From assembly GCA_964507645.1 (NCBI GenBank), contig CAZDPU010000007.1, positions 1-40,725 of the forward strand: 40,725 nt of DNA. Reading direction: 5' to 3'. The first letter of the stretch is position 1. The number at the start of each line of letters is the position of its first letter. Of the stretch, positions 1-8,519 are shown piece after piece. This DNA comes from UBA6624 sp964507645 (GTDB taxonomy: Bacteria; UBP7; UBA6624). The translations under genes were made by a program, and so were the position numbers. The notes under the pieces were generated by a model. The model saw nothing but the letters and a program-made list of their open reading frames with translations. It had not been told where the DNA came from and ran no database searches.

Positions 1-21
1 TCTGTTCTTTCATAGGTTTTA

Positions 22-543
22 ATGATAAAGTACTATACCTTGAAAACCAACTCTCATTTCAGGATTTCATTTTTGTTATTACTTTCTTTAGCTTGGCTAT
101 TGTTTTCTCTTTTTGACTCAAAGCATATTTATTTTGGAGTTGCTGCAATTCTTATTGTTTATCTTTGGTGTAAAAATTTATTTTTTATCAAAAAAGAACA
201 TAACAAAATCTACCTGCTGGAACTGAATTGGCTTTCTTTAACGAGATACACATTTTGGCTTGTTTGGCAAATCTTTCTAGCAAATCTTTCTGTTGCAAGA
301 ATCATACTTTTTCGAAAAGAAGATCTTGATCCAAAATTCATCACCTTTAACTCAAAATTAAAACACCCTTTGGCAAAATCGATGCTAGCAAATTCAATTA
401 CGCTAACCCCGGGGACTATCACATTGAATGTTTTTGGGGACAGTTTTGAAGTTCATACCCTGAATGACAGATTGGCATACTTGATTACAGTTGGTGAACT
501 CAACAGAAGAATAGGCAGGGTCTTTGGAGAAATCAATGAATGA
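22..543 (+). CDS. mrpE: Mrp/Mbh antiporter subunit E (MbhA-like)
   Basis: Small membrane subunit of the multisubunit Na+/H+ antiporter (MnhE/MrpE family). The 173-residue protein has two hydrophobic segments near the N-terminus (about residues 13-50), a third around 75-95, and the family signature NSITLTPGT near residue 126 followed by a cytoplasmic-type tail. It opens the cluster, in the position MbhA has in archaeal membrane-bound hydrogenase operons. Only 21 bases precede the ATG, with no clear ribosome binding site, so I cannot tell whether it is the first gene of the operon. Its stop overlaps the start of mrpF. The family call is firm. The transported ion is inferred from the family. Confidence 0.9.
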   Translation: MIKYYTLKTNSHFRISFLLLLSLAWLLFSLFDSKHIYFGVAAILIVYLWCKNLFFIKKEHNKIYLLELNWLSLTRYTFWLVWQIFLANLSVARIILFRKEDLDPKFITFNSKLKHPLAKSMLANSITLTPGTITLNVFGDSFEVHTLNDRLAYLITVGELNRRIGRVFGEINE

Positions 544-793
544 GATATTGATAATAACCTTCCTTGCAATTATTCCTTTAAAGGTTCTCTTTTTTGGACC
601 AACCCCTTATGACAGATTGATTGGATTGAGTGTTTTTAGCAACAAAGTTTTAGTGGTTCTTTTGCTCTTGGGGGTTTTTTATGGGAAGATTGGATTTTTC
701 TTAGATCTTGCAATAGGTTACGCTCTGCTAAATTTCATAGGGATAGTTGTCACAACAAGATTTTTGAGAATGAGGGAACAGGATGAACTTTGA
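536..793 (+). CDS. mrpF: Mrp/Mbh antiporter subunit F (MbhB-like)
   Basis: Three-helix membrane subunit of the Mrp antiporter (MnhF/MrpF family). The conserved first-loop motif GPTPYDRL follows the first membrane helix, and two more hydrophobic helices fill the remainder, giving the usual length of about 85 residues. I chose the ATG at 536 because a GGAG lies seven bases upstream (526-529). The TTG at 524 would place the start inside that site. The start overlaps the mrpE stop by 8 bases and the end overlaps mrpG by 11, so translation is probably coupled. Confidence 0.9.
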   Translation: MNEILIITFLAIIPLKVLFFGPTPYDRLIGLSVFSNKVLVVLLLLGVFYGKIGFFLDLAIGYALLNFIGIVVTTRFLRMREQDEL

Positions 794-1085
794 AATCATA
801 GGGAGTATTTTGCTTTGGCTTGGTATAGCTTTTTTAGCCATTGGAAGTCTTGGTATATTGAATCTTCCTGATGTATATTGCCGGCTGCATGCTTCTGGCA
901 AATGTGATACTCTTGGGATATTTCTCGCAATTGCTGGCATATCAGCATCATTAGACAACTGGACTGAAATTTTAAAAATCATAATGATTCTTGTTTTTGT
1001 TTCTATTGCCAATCCAACATCCACCCATCTCATTGGCAGGACTGCAAAGCAATCCAAGATAAAAGCATGGGAAAAAACAAAATGA
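783..1085 (+). CDS. mrpG: Mrp/Mbh antiporter subunit G (MbhC-like)
   Basis: Small membrane subunit of the Mrp antiporter (MnhG/MrpG family). Three hydrophobic helices are visible. The typical sequence GILNLPDVYCRLHASGK (about residues 24-40) corresponds to the conserved LPDxxxRxHA signature of the family. The length of 100 residues is normal. A GAGGGAACAGG purine stretch precedes the ATG. The gene overlaps mrpF at its start and the next open frame at its end. Confidence 0.92.
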   Translation: MNFEIIGSILLWLGIAFLAIGSLGILNLPDVYCRLHASGKCDTLGIFLAIAGISASLDNWTEILKIIMILVFVSIANPTSTHLIGRTAKQSKIKAWEKTK

Positions 1086-1330
1086 TTCTAGAGTTAAATG
1101 TTTTTTTGTATGTCATTGCATTTTTTTTAGCCCTAATGGCTTTAAAAAACAAAGATTTGGTGATATCTGTAATTTTTTTGAGTGGTTTTTCTTTCTGTAT
1201 GGCACTTCTTTACTCCTCTTTAGGGGCTGTTGATGTTGGTTTGACGGAAGCGGTCATAGGAGCTGGGGTTAGTGGTGTTGTAATGATTGCTGCAGTATGG
1301 CATATTAGATTGAGGAAAAATGAAGAATAA
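1082..1330 (+). CDS. MbhD-like subunit (DUF4040, equivalent to part of the MrpA C-terminus)
   Basis: A protein of about 82 residues with three membrane helices, matching the DUF4040 domain. In classical Mrp systems this domain lies in the C-terminal part of MrpA (or at the start of MrpB). In archaeal Mbh/Mbs complexes it is the separate subunit MbhD. The motif GLTEAVIGAGVSG in the second half is typical. The ATG at 1082 forms an ATGA overlap with the mrpG stop. An in-frame ATG at 1067 is the alternative. A separate gene here shows that the MrpA C-terminus is split as in Mbh-type clusters. Confidence 0.82.
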   Translation: MILELNVFLYVIAFFLALMALKNKDLVISVIFLSGFSFCMALLYSSLGAVDVGLTEAVIGAGVSGVVMIAAVWHIRLRKNEE

Positions 1331-1592
1331 AAACATTTTTATCTTAATGTTCCTTGGATTGATTTTGATCTTTGCAGAAAAAGATATTCCGGAGTTTGGA
1401 AAACAAAGTATTGTTCATGAAAACATCAATAAAACCTATATCGAAGAATCCTATAAAAAAACACATACAAAAAATGTTGTAACAGCTGTTTTGGCGGATT
1501 GGAGAAGCATTGATACTTTTGGTGAAACTATGGTTATTTTTGTAGCTGGAATGGCAATTCTTTTAATACTGGGAACAAAAAAAATATCATGA
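1320..1592 (+). CDS. MbhE-like subunit (second piece of the MrpA C-terminus)
   Basis: A 90-residue protein with one membrane helix at each end and a hydrophilic middle of about 50 residues. The segment VLADWRSIDTFGETMVIF is typical of the MbhE/MrpA C-terminal module, where the conserved D-x-x-GE lies just before the last helix. The identification rests on that motif and on its position between the DUF4040 protein and MrpB, exactly where mbhE sits in archaeal operons. It starts 11 bases inside the previous gene behind a GAGG, and ends in an ATGA overlap with mrpB. Confidence 0.78.
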   Translation: MKNKNIFILMFLGLILIFAEKDIPEFGKQSIVHENINKTYIEESYKKTHTKNVVTAVLADWRSIDTFGETMVIFVAGMAILLILGTKKIS

Positions 1593-2020
1593 AAGGTCCA
1601 ACAAAAAGCATTGTTGTTGATAGTGTTTCAAGAATTTTAATTCCTTGTATTTTTACCTTTGGTTTTTATGTTCTTTTTTTTGGTCACGAATCCCCTGGTG
1701 GAGGTTTTCAGGGGGGAGCATTAATTGCTGCAGGGATAATTTTGAGCAGAATGACCCTGCCTCTAAAGGAAAGCACGGAGATGATGTCTGACAAACAGGC
1801 AATGAATATTGCCTCTATCGGTATTTTTATATATTTTTTTATTGGAATTATTTCTTTTTACCAAACAGGAAATTACCTTGATTATTCAAGTTTAATGCCA
1901 TCTCTAGAGGTATCCTTGAACCATTATTGGGGGATAATGATTGTTGAAATAGGTGTTGCTTTGTGCGTGGCGGGAACGATGGTTTTGATGTTTGATGTTT
2001 TAGCGGAGGAATACAACTAG
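1589..2020 (+). CDS. mrpB: Mrp/Mbh antiporter subunit B (MbhF-like, MnhB domain)
   Basis: A 143-residue membrane protein of the MnhB family with four hydrophobic helices. The hallmark GHESPGGGFQGGALIAAG lies after the first helix (about residues 33-50). In classical systems this domain is MrpB. Here it stands alone and is preceded by the split MrpA C-terminus. The ATG overlaps the previous stop, and the GTG of mrpC overlaps its last base. It is part of the membrane arm that ties the small subunits to the MrpD-type antiporter subunits. Confidence 0.93.
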   Translation: MKGPTKSIVVDSVSRILIPCIFTFGFYVLFFGHESPGGGFQGGALIAAGIILSRMTLPLKESTEMMSDKQAMNIASIGIFIYFFIGIISFYQTGNYLDYSSLMPSLEVSLNHYWGIMIVEIGVALCVAGTMVLMFDVLAEEYN

Positions 2021-2376
2021 TGGAATTCATTCAAAAATTCCCATATATTGCCAATTGCCTTTTGTTGATGCTTGGATTATGGGGAGTCCTATCAAAACAA
2101 AATCTCTTGAAGAAAATAATTGGTATAAACATCATGCAAAGTGCGGCTATATTGTTTTTTATAAATTTAGCCTATTTGAAAAATGGCGATATTGCAATAA
2201 ACCCAGAAGAAGGAGTTCAATACATTGCACCTTTGCCACATGTATTGATGCTAACGGCTATTGTTGTTGGCGTTGCTTTCACTGGTGTAGCGTTGTCTCT
2301 TTTGATAAAAATAAATTCAGGATACAAGACCTCAAACGAAACTAAAATATTGGAAAAAATCAACAAAAAAATATGA
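2020..2376 (+). CDS. mrpC: Mrp/Mbh antiporter subunit C (NuoK-like, MbhG)
   Basis: A 118-residue, three-helix protein homologous to NuoK of complex I and to MrpC. Recognisable features are the central helix NIMQSAAILFFINLAY and the motif PLPHVLMLTAIVVGVAFTG, both typical of MrpC. The gene starts at a GTG preceded by GGAGGAAT at about 2004, which is good spacing. The GTG shares one base with the mrpB stop, and the end overlaps mrpD as ATGA. Confidence 0.93.
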   Translation: MEFIQKFPYIANCLLLMLGLWGVLSKQNLLKKIIGINIMQSAAILFFINLAYLKNGDIAINPEEGVQYIAPLPHVLMLTAIVVGVAFTGVALSLLIKINSGYKTSNETKILEKINKKI

Positions 2377-3764
2377 TTTTTTCAATTCCTTTTTCAATGT
2401 TTGCTGGAGCCATCCTGACTGCTCTACTTGGGTCTAGGATAAATCCAAAAAAAATTGCTATCTTTTTTTCTTTTTTAAACTTACTTATTTGTTTAAATTT
2501 AAAAAATAATTATTTAGTTGAAAAAATAGGACTTGGTGGGTGGGCTGCTCCTTATGGTGTTGAATTGTCACCAGATCCTTTCGGCTTGATTCTGGTATTC
2601 TTGATATCTCTTCTTGGGTTTTTGGGTATTTTTTATGCTTCCACATTTAAAAATATCGGGAAGAGTGGAATGCTATTTTTTTCTCTTTCGATGTTCCTTT
2701 TGGGAGCCTTGCAGTCGATTTGTTTGAGTTGGGATCTTTTCAACATGTATGTCTGGCTTGAACTTTCTTCAATTTGTGCTTTCGCCCTAATAGGCTACAA
2801 GACAAAAAAAGGTGCTTTCGCAGCATTTAGATATCTTTTAACATCTGGGATAGCAGGAGTTTTGTTTTTATTTGGTGTTGGTTTTGTGTACAGTACAACA
2901 GGAACATTAAACCTAACTGAAATTACAAATTCAACAACGCTAAATACAACTTTTGTATCTGGATTTGTACTGATAACCTTGTCTCTTTTGATGAAAATGG
3001 CAATAACTCCATTTCATTTTTGGCTACCTGCCTCATATGCAAATAGCCCAAACAAAACACTGGCGCTAATTCCTGCAATCATGACAAAAGCCCCTGCTAT
3101 TGTGCTTTTGAGGATTGTGTTTTTTCTGCCAACAGAAAAAACCAACTGGATGATCAATGGGGAGCTTATAGCGTATATGGGTTCAATTGCAGTTATCTAC
3201 GGGAGCCTTATGGCAATCAGGCAGTCTGGCTTAAAAAAACTTCTGGCTTATTCAAGTATTGCCCAGCTTGGACTTGTAGGCATCGCCATAGGATTGCTGA
3301 ATTTCCAAGGTGCAGTGATTCAAATAATTGCCCATAGCATCATGAAATTCAGCCTTTTTTGTGCAGTAGGAGCGCTAGCTCATTTTGGATCTATAACAAC
3401 AATTCAAGATCTGAAAAAGTTGTGGAAGCAATCACCAATGCTGTCATGGGTTTTTGTGATTTGTGGTTTCTCTTTAGCGGGGATACCCCCATTTGCAGGA
3501 TTTTTTGCAAAATATCACCTGGTTGCAGGGGCTCTTGATTCTGGAAATTTGATTATTGTTGGGGTGATTGTCATTTCAAGCCTTTTAACAGCTGGTTATT
3601 TTTTCAAAATAATGGAAAAAATAATCTATTCAAAACACGATAAAGAAAACACCATCAATATCCCTGCCACAACATCTTTCCCAATTATGCTAACTTGCCT
3701 ATGCACAATTTTGTTTGGGTTTTTCTTACCTGGAATTTTCGAGTTTTTAGGTGTAATTAAATGA
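2373..3764 (+). CDS. mrpD: Mrp/Mbh antiporter subunit D (NuoL/M/N family, MbhH-like)
   Basis: A 463-residue polytopic membrane protein with about 14 helices, of the proton-conducting antiporter family shared with complex I. Visible functional residues are the Glu in FNMYVWLELSSICAF (about 130), the Lys in SLLMKMAITPFHFWLP, the Lys in AIMTKAPAIVLL, and the H-x-x-x-K in IAHSIMKFSLF. These form the charged chain used for ion translocation. It is the first of three consecutive antiporter-like genes. The start overlaps mrpC as ATGA. Confidence 0.93.
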   Translation: MIFSIPFSMFAGAILTALLGSRINPKKIAIFFSFLNLLICLNLKNNYLVEKIGLGGWAAPYGVELSPDPFGLILVFLISLLGFLGIFYASTFKNIGKSGMLFFSLSMFLLGALQSICLSWDLFNMYVWLELSSICAFALIGYKTKKGAFAAFRYLLTSGIAGVLFLFGVGFVYSTTGTLNLTEITNSTTLNTTFVSGFVLITLSLLMKMAITPFHFWLPASYANSPNKTLALIPAIMTKAPAIVLLRIVFFLPTEKTNWMINGELIAYMGSIAVIYGSLMAIRQSGLKKLLAYSSIAQLGLVGIAIGLLNFQGAVIQIIAHSIMKFSLFCAVGALAHFGSITTIQDLKKLWKQSPMLSWVFVICGFSLAGIPPFAGFFAKYHLVAGALDSGNLIIVGVIVISSLLTAGYFFKIMEKIIYSKHDKENTINIPATTSFPIMLTCLCTILFGFFLPGIFEFLGVIK

Positions 3765-5170
3765 ATTCAATAATCTCAATTTTACTGATTGGCTTTATGG
3801 CAAGTTTTCTAATTTCTCTCAGTGGCTCGAAAACAAAAATCAGGAACTTTATTTTTACTATTTCCCCCTTTATCGTTTTTTGGAAGGTTTTAAATTGGCC
3901 CAACTTTGAAAATGTCTTCCAGTATGAAATCAAAAACATAGACCTTGTTAATTTTGGGGAAAGCTTGAGTCTTTCAATAACCAACTCCCCCAACACCATC
4001 TCCCAGGTTTTCCTGTATGTTGTGACCTTTTTGTGGATTTTTGCTTCCTTTTACACAATTAGCTACGTAAATAAGAATTCAATAAAAAAAAGCACTAGGT
4101 TTTTGTCTTTGTTCACCCTTGCTGTAAGTAGCGCAATTGGCCTAAGTATTTCAGCTAATCTTTTAACTTTTTTTATCTTTTATGAACTCTTGACAATTGC
4201 AACATGGCCCCTCGTATCCCACAAAGAGACAAGAGAGGCGATAGGGGCAGGCAGGCGATATTTAATATATACACTCTCAGGTGCCTCGTTGATGATTTTA
4301 GGGATTGCCATTATTTGGAAATACTCTGGAAATTTAGATTTTCAACAGTCTCGCGGAATGTTAGATGAAGTTCCTCTTCAGTTTAGGAGCCTGACAATAG
4401 GACTCCTTCTATTGGGAGCATCTGTCAAAGCAGCAATAGTCCCACTTCACAGTTGGTTGCCTAGAGCAATGGTCGCTCCAACACCTGTTTCAGCTTTGTT
4501 ACATGCAGTTGCTGTTGTAAAAGCTGGAGTTTTTGCAATGCTTATCATGATGGAAAATGTAATTGGGAAAAACTTAATGCTTGAATCTGGAGCTTCCAAA
4601 TATGTTCTTATTGCATCAGGAATAACTATTCTCTATTCTTCGTTACGTGCATGTGGAGAGGATAGCCTTAAAAAAAGACTTGCGTACTCAACAATAGCTC
4701 ATCTTTCCTACATAATTTATGCTGGAGTGCTGAGTGTAGGAATTGCATTGATCCATTTTGTAGCCCATGCACTTATGAAGATAGTTCTTTTTATGGTTGC
4801 TGGGATGATACAAACAATGACAAGAAAAAGAAAAATCAGCGAAATGGATGGCATTGGGTCAACTCTCCCAAAAACCTTTACAGTTTTCACAGTGTCAGCA
4901 TTGGGATTGATAGGGCTTCCCCCGGCTCTCGGATTTTTGTCAAAGTTTTTTCTTTTGGGATGGTTGCCGGGGGACCTGGAGTTTCTGTATGGCTGGATTT
5001 TTGTAATCGCTGGTTTATTAAGTGGAGTTTATCTTTTCCCCATCGTTGTAAAAGGTTGGTTTTCTACAAATAAACTTAAAAAAATCAATGAAGAGAACGG
5101 GATGCTTGTTCCTATGATTTTAATTACTATTTCGGCTTGTATTATGACTTTTCTTGGAGGCGGGAGCTAA
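3761..5170 (+). CDS. Second antiporter-like subunit (NuoL/M/N family)
   Basis: A 469-residue polytopic protein homologous to NuoL/NuoM/MrpA N-terminus and MrpD. The most conserved stretch, LHSWLPRAMVAPTPVSALLHA, is nearly canonical, followed by VVKAG. The key Glu lies in FFIFYELLTIATWP, with a Lys in GASVKAAIVPLHSW and an HALMK motif in the later half. It is closer to the NuoL/M signature than the preceding mrpD. In Mbs-type archaeal complexes a second H subunit (MbsH') occupies this place, so it may be the counterpart of MbsH' or of the MrpA N-terminal region. ATGA overlap with mrpD. Confidence 0.85.
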   Translation: MNSIISILLIGFMASFLISLSGSKTKIRNFIFTISPFIVFWKVLNWPNFENVFQYEIKNIDLVNFGESLSLSITNSPNTISQVFLYVVTFLWIFASFYTISYVNKNSIKKSTRFLSLFTLAVSSAIGLSISANLLTFFIFYELLTIATWPLVSHKETREAIGAGRRYLIYTLSGASLMILGIAIIWKYSGNLDFQQSRGMLDEVPLQFRSLTIGLLLLGASVKAAIVPLHSWLPRAMVAPTPVSALLHAVAVVKAGVFAMLIMMENVIGKNLMLESGASKYVLIASGITILYSSLRACGEDSLKKRLAYSTIAHLSYIIYAGVLSVGIALIHFVAHALMKIVLFMVAGMIQTMTRKRKISEMDGIGSTLPKTFTVFTVSALGLIGLPPALGFLSKFFLLGWLPGDLEFLYGWIFVIAGLLSGVYLFPIVVKGWFSTNKLKKINEENGMLVPMILITISACIMTFLGGGS

Positions 5171-5175
5171 AAAAA

Positions 5176-6840
5176 ATGACCACCTTCGAAAATTACTTTT
5201 ATCCTTTTTTCATTTCATTAATATTGATATGGCTAATGCCCTTGAGCACCTACACAAAAGGGAAAATTGGAAAACTTATTCATGTTTCTGCTCCACTTGT
5301 ATCAATGTATTTTCTTTTACAAGGAAGCCTCCCTGAGCTTAAATTTGTCTTTGCTTTTGTTTTTGTTCTGATAAGTTTTTTAAGCTCCCTAAATGGGTTT
5401 CACTTAAAAAACAAACTGCACGACTGCTCCTCTCTTTTTTATGCCGGATCGGCTATCGGGGTTGTTACAAGTTCGAGTTGGTTGAATTTTTTGCTCTGCT
5501 GGGAAATGATGCTTCTTGGTTCTGTTTTTCTCATACTCTCAAACAACACCCCCGAGTCTCGATCTGCTGGCATAAAGTACTTTTATTTTCATTTGATATC
5601 CGGCTCATTGGTTATGTTCGGAATCGCCATGGGGAACCTCGCTGGTCAACAGTTTGACGGTATTCTGTTTACAAACATAAACGAACCTCACGTTTTGCTT
5701 ATCTTGCTAGGGGTTTTAATAAATGCTGCAGTTCCACCGCTCCATTCATGGGTTCCTGATGTTTATCCAAAATCGTCACCTGTGGCAAATGTTTTTTTGT
5801 CTGCATTTACCACCAAGGCTGCTGTCTATGTTTTGATCCAGTTTTTCACGGCATTAGATCCTTTAATTTACATTGGTGCAATAATGGCTATTTATGGTGT
5901 TGTTTTTGCAATGATGTCTAACAATATAAGACAATTACTCTCATACCACATAGTGAGTCAGGTGGGTTATATGGTTGCGGGGGTTGGGATTGGTACGCCC
6001 TTTTCAGTTGATGGGTCTACCGCACATGCTTTTAGCCATATCCTCTACAAAGGTCTTCTTTTCATGTCAGCTAGCAGTTTGATTTATGTAACTGGGAAAG
6101 AGAAAATAACACAACTAGGAGGACTCCTCAAAAAAACACCTTTGATTTTTATATGTTTCATTATTGGGGCCTTATCAATAGCTGGTGCGCCTGGCTTCAA
6201 TGGATTCATAAGCAAATCAATGATTGTCGAATCCGCCCATATTGCCCACCTTGACACAATAATGATTGCGCTCAATATAGCATCAATAGGAACCTTTTTG
6301 TCTATTGGGATCAAAATGGGTTGGTTTGTCTTTTTTGGACGTAAGAACATTTCGGTAAAAAAATTACCACTGAACATGAGTCTTGCCATGACTCTTTCCT
6401 CATTGCTGTGTATTGCTTTTGGCATCAAGCCTGACCTTCTTTACAAGATATTGCCGGGCAAAGCCATGATTGAAGGATCAATTTACAACCCTTGGGGAAA
6501 AACCCATGTAATTCATTCACTCGAAACCCTTGGCATTGCAGTTTTAGTTTTTTTGATATTCAAAAAACAAATCACCCCAAAAGAAAAGGTGATAAAGGAA
6601 TTTGGACACCTGTATTCAAAAATCCTTTCCAATGCCTTGAATGCTTCAATTGTTTTTTCTAAAAAAATATCAAAAAACATTGAGTTGGAAACTGGTAAAC
6701 TTTTAAAAACCTCGAAACGAGATATTTATAGTGAAAACTCAACCATAATCGGAGAAAACCCTTCAAAAATGGCAACTCTTGGAGAAAGATTGCTGACTGC
6801 TTTGTTTTTGGTGTTAGTATTTTTAATAATCGTAAAATGA
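5176..6840 (+). CDS. Third antiporter-like subunit (NuoL/M/N family) with C-terminal tail
   Basis: A polytopic protein of about 554 residues from the same family as its two upstream neighbours. The central helices carry WEMMLLGSVFLIL (the conserved Glu), GVLINAAVPPLHSWVPDVYP, SAFTTKAAVYVL (Lys) and HAFSHILYKGLLF (H and K). It has a long polar region after the main bundle (about residues 470-530) and a last hydrophobic helix, reminiscent of longer MrpA/NuoL subunits. I placed the start at the ATG at 5176 behind GGAGG (5156-5160) and GGGAG. The longer TTG frame from 5137 would overlap the previous gene without need. Confidence 0.82.
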   Translation: MTTFENYFYPFFISLILIWLMPLSTYTKGKIGKLIHVSAPLVSMYFLLQGSLPELKFVFAFVFVLISFLSSLNGFHLKNKLHDCSSLFYAGSAIGVVTSSSWLNFLLCWEMMLLGSVFLILSNNTPESRSAGIKYFYFHLISGSLVMFGIAMGNLAGQQFDGILFTNINEPHVLLILLGVLINAAVPPLHSWVPDVYPKSSPVANVFLSAFTTKAAVYVLIQFFTALDPLIYIGAIMAIYGVVFAMMSNNIRQLLSYHIVSQVGYMVAGVGIGTPFSVDGSTAHAFSHILYKGLLFMSASSLIYVTGKEKITQLGGLLKKTPLIFICFIIGALSIAGAPGFNGFISKSMIVESAHIAHLDTIMIALNIASIGTFLSIGIKMGWFVFFGRKNISVKKLPLNMSLAMTLSSLLCIAFGIKPDLLYKILPGKAMIEGSIYNPWGKTHVIHSLETLGIAVLVFLIFKKQITPKEKVIKEFGHLYSKILSNALNASIVFSKKISKNIELETGKLLKTSKRDIYSENSTIIGENPSKMATLGERLLTALFLVLVFLIIVK

Positions 6841-7145
6841 AAAAAATTTTTCTAATTCTTATTCTTTTTTCTTTTTCTAGCTGTAACATATGGCAACAAA
6901 AACAAGCTGACGATAAGCTCAAAAAAACAATTGAGCAAGAATTGGCGAAGGAAAGAAAGATTGTTTTCTTTCTTCGCGAACTAAGCATCATCGTTAATGA
7001 TGGTCGGGTTGGGTTGCATGGAAATGTTGACAATGAGTCTCAAAAAGAAATAATCATTGCAATAGTAAAAGCTGTTGAGGGTGTTGATGAAATCGACGAC
7101 AACATAACTGTTGGCGACCAAGCCGGCTATATGGGCTTATATTAA
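6837..7145 (+). CDS. Small BON-domain lipoprotein
   Basis: A 102-residue protein with a signal peptide ending FSFSSC, so Cys16 is a plausible lipidation site. After a charged helical stretch comes a single BON-type domain: NDGRVGLHGNVDNESQKE, then VEGVDEIDDNITV. BON domains bind phospholipid surfaces or associate with other envelope proteins. The ATG overlaps the stop of the third antiporter subunit, so it is the last gene of the antiporter operon. Whether it serves that complex is unknown. Confidence 0.7.
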   Translation: MKKIFLILILFSFSSCNIWQQKQADDKLKKTIEQELAKERKIVFFLRELSIIVNDGRVGLHGNVDNESQKEIIIAIVKAVEGVDEIDDNITVGDQAGYMGLY

Positions 7146-7164
7146 ATAAATCAGTAAATTTTCG

Positions 7165-7905
7165 TTACTTATCTGATCCCCTTCTTGGAGGATTATTGTT
7201 TCTTAGAGAAACAACTGAAAAGAAAAGAGAAGTCAACATTAATCCAAACCAGGTTATTGCATAGCCTAGATGGGGGAGGCTCCCCTGTGGCAAAACCCAC
7301 CAGGAAATCACCTTGTCATCAGTCTCTTTAATCAGTTCCCCTTTTTTGTTTTGTAAACCATGCAAGATTACAAAATCAGAAATCTCCACCTCGGGGAATT
7401 CCTTCTTGAAGTGTAACTCTATTGAGGAAGGGTCCATGTATGAAAAAACCGCAACACCCCCTTCTTCTTTTAGCGGTTTTGATTCTTTTTCTGTAAACTC
7501 TTCAAAAGGAACAAGTATCCCGTCATTGTTAACTTCGGTGTTTAAAAGATAGCCTAAATCAAAATCCCTCTTCTTTGAAATCCACCCCCTGTCAACAACA
7601 TAGTAAAAATCTGAGTTGCCTGGCTTGAATAAAGCTATTAAACCATACCCCTCTTCGCTATAAAAATATCTCCCTGATATCAAAACGTAAGTTAAAAATT
7701 CCCCTTTTGAACTCACTCTCCTGAAAGAAAAATCTTCTTGTTTTTCGTTTAAAGAGATAGTGGGACTTGACATTTGAAAATCAATGAATTTTTTAAGCTC
7801 TTGTTTTTCGTAATGTCTATTTGTTTGCCATATTCCGAGATTCAAAAATACAAGTGCGGCAAACAAACAAAAACAAAGAATTTTGTACTTTGATTTCATC
7901 CTCAT
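7165..7905 (-). CDS. SURF1 family cytochrome oxidase assembly protein
   Basis: A 246-residue protein with the SURF1 layout. An N-terminal membrane helix (residues 7-24) is followed by LGIWQTNR, the usual GxWQxxR. A periplasmic domain contains FRRVSSKGEF and VDRGW, and a C-terminal helix is preceded by HLGYAITWFGLM, the conserved YAxxWF. SURF1 proteins help insert haem a into the CuA/haem-copper oxidase, so the organism very likely respires oxygen, although no oxidase gene lies in the window. The gene converges on the BON lipoprotein with 19 bases between the stops. ATG at 7905 and 7899 are both possible starts. Confidence 0.88.
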   Translation of the reverse strand: MRMKSKYKILCFCLFAALVFLNLGIWQTNRHYEKQELKKFIDFQMSSPTISLNEKQEDFSFRRVSSKGEFLTYVLISGRYFYSEEGYGLIALFKPGNSDFYYVVDRGWISKKRDFDLGYLLNTEVNNDGILVPFEEFTEKESKPLKEEGGVAVFSYMDPSSIELHFKKEFPEVEISDFVILHGLQNKKGELIKETDDKVISWWVLPQGSLPHLGYAITWFGLMLTSLFFSVVSLRNNNPPRRGSDK

Positions 7906-7922
7906 ATCATAGACTTCTCTTT

Positions 7923-8519
7923 ATGAAAGGGAATGCAGAAAAAAAATGGGAAATGCTTGAGAAAGAAACTCTTTACTCAGGATATTTCGATTATCTAAAA
8001 ATCTCTTCTAGGTACCAAAGATATGACAATAAGTGGAGCAAAAAAATTGAAAGAGAGATTTTTGAAAGAGGTGATGCCGTTTCCATATTGCTATACGACC
8101 CAAAAGAAGATTCTGTTATCATGGTGGAGCAATTTAGATCTGGGGCAACGAGGCACCCAAAAGGGCCTTGGACATTGGAGATTGTTGCTGGAACACTTGA
8201 GAATAATGAGTCTCCTGAAGAATGCATTGTGAGGGAGGTTTGGGAAGAGGCTGGAATTACACTGAATAATCCTTTGGTGAAAATTTCAGATTATTTGCTT
8301 AGCCCTGGAGGAAGCACTGAGAGGATGTGGTTGTTTTTTTCAGAAACAAACAGTGAGGGTGCTAAAGGTTCTTTTGGGCTTGAGGATTCTGGGGAAAATA
8401 CAAAAGTTGTTGTTTTGAAGAGAAAAAACGCAATGCAGATGGTTGCAGATGGAGAAATTTTTGTTGCAAGCGCGATTCTTTCTTTATACTGGCTGCAAAA
8501 CAAATTAAAAAATGAATAA
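7923..8519 (+). CDS. Nudix hydrolase, ADP-ribose pyrophosphatase-like (NudF type)
   Basis: The 198-residue protein carries a complete Nudix box, from GTLENNESPEE to REVWEEAGI, with the catalytic REVxEEAG helix. EIVAGTLE before the box and SPGGSTERMWLFF after it are typical of the ADP-ribose/ADP-sugar pyrophosphatase group. I chose the ATG at 7923. An extended frame from 7821 would run into the divergent SURF1 gene. No ribosome binding site precedes this ATG, and a TATCAT at 7905-7910 is a possible -10. Its stop overlaps the ABC transporter by 8 bases. Confidence 0.87.
   Translation: MKGNAEKKWEMLEKETLYSGYFDYLKISSRYQRYDNKWSKKIEREIFERGDAVSILLYDPKEDSVIMVEQFRSGATRHPKGPWTLEIVAGTLENNESPEECIVREVWEEAGITLNNPLVKISDYLLSPGGSTERMWLFFSETNSEGAKGSFGLEDSGENTKVVVLKRKNAMQMVADGEIFVASAILSLYWLQNKLKNE

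Noticed and set aside
22..7145. Energy-converting hydrogenase or complex I operon
   Set aside because: Only membrane-arm subunits are present. No catalytic, iron-sulfur or ferredoxin subunits occur in the window.
7146..7164. Intrinsic terminator between the BON lipoprotein and SURF1 genes
   Set aside because: The 19-base gap has no GC-rich stem, only AT-rich sequence.
7821..7922. N-terminal extension of the Nudix protein
   Set aside because: It would run antisense through the SURF1 start region and adds nothing like the family. The ATG at 7923 fits the normal length.
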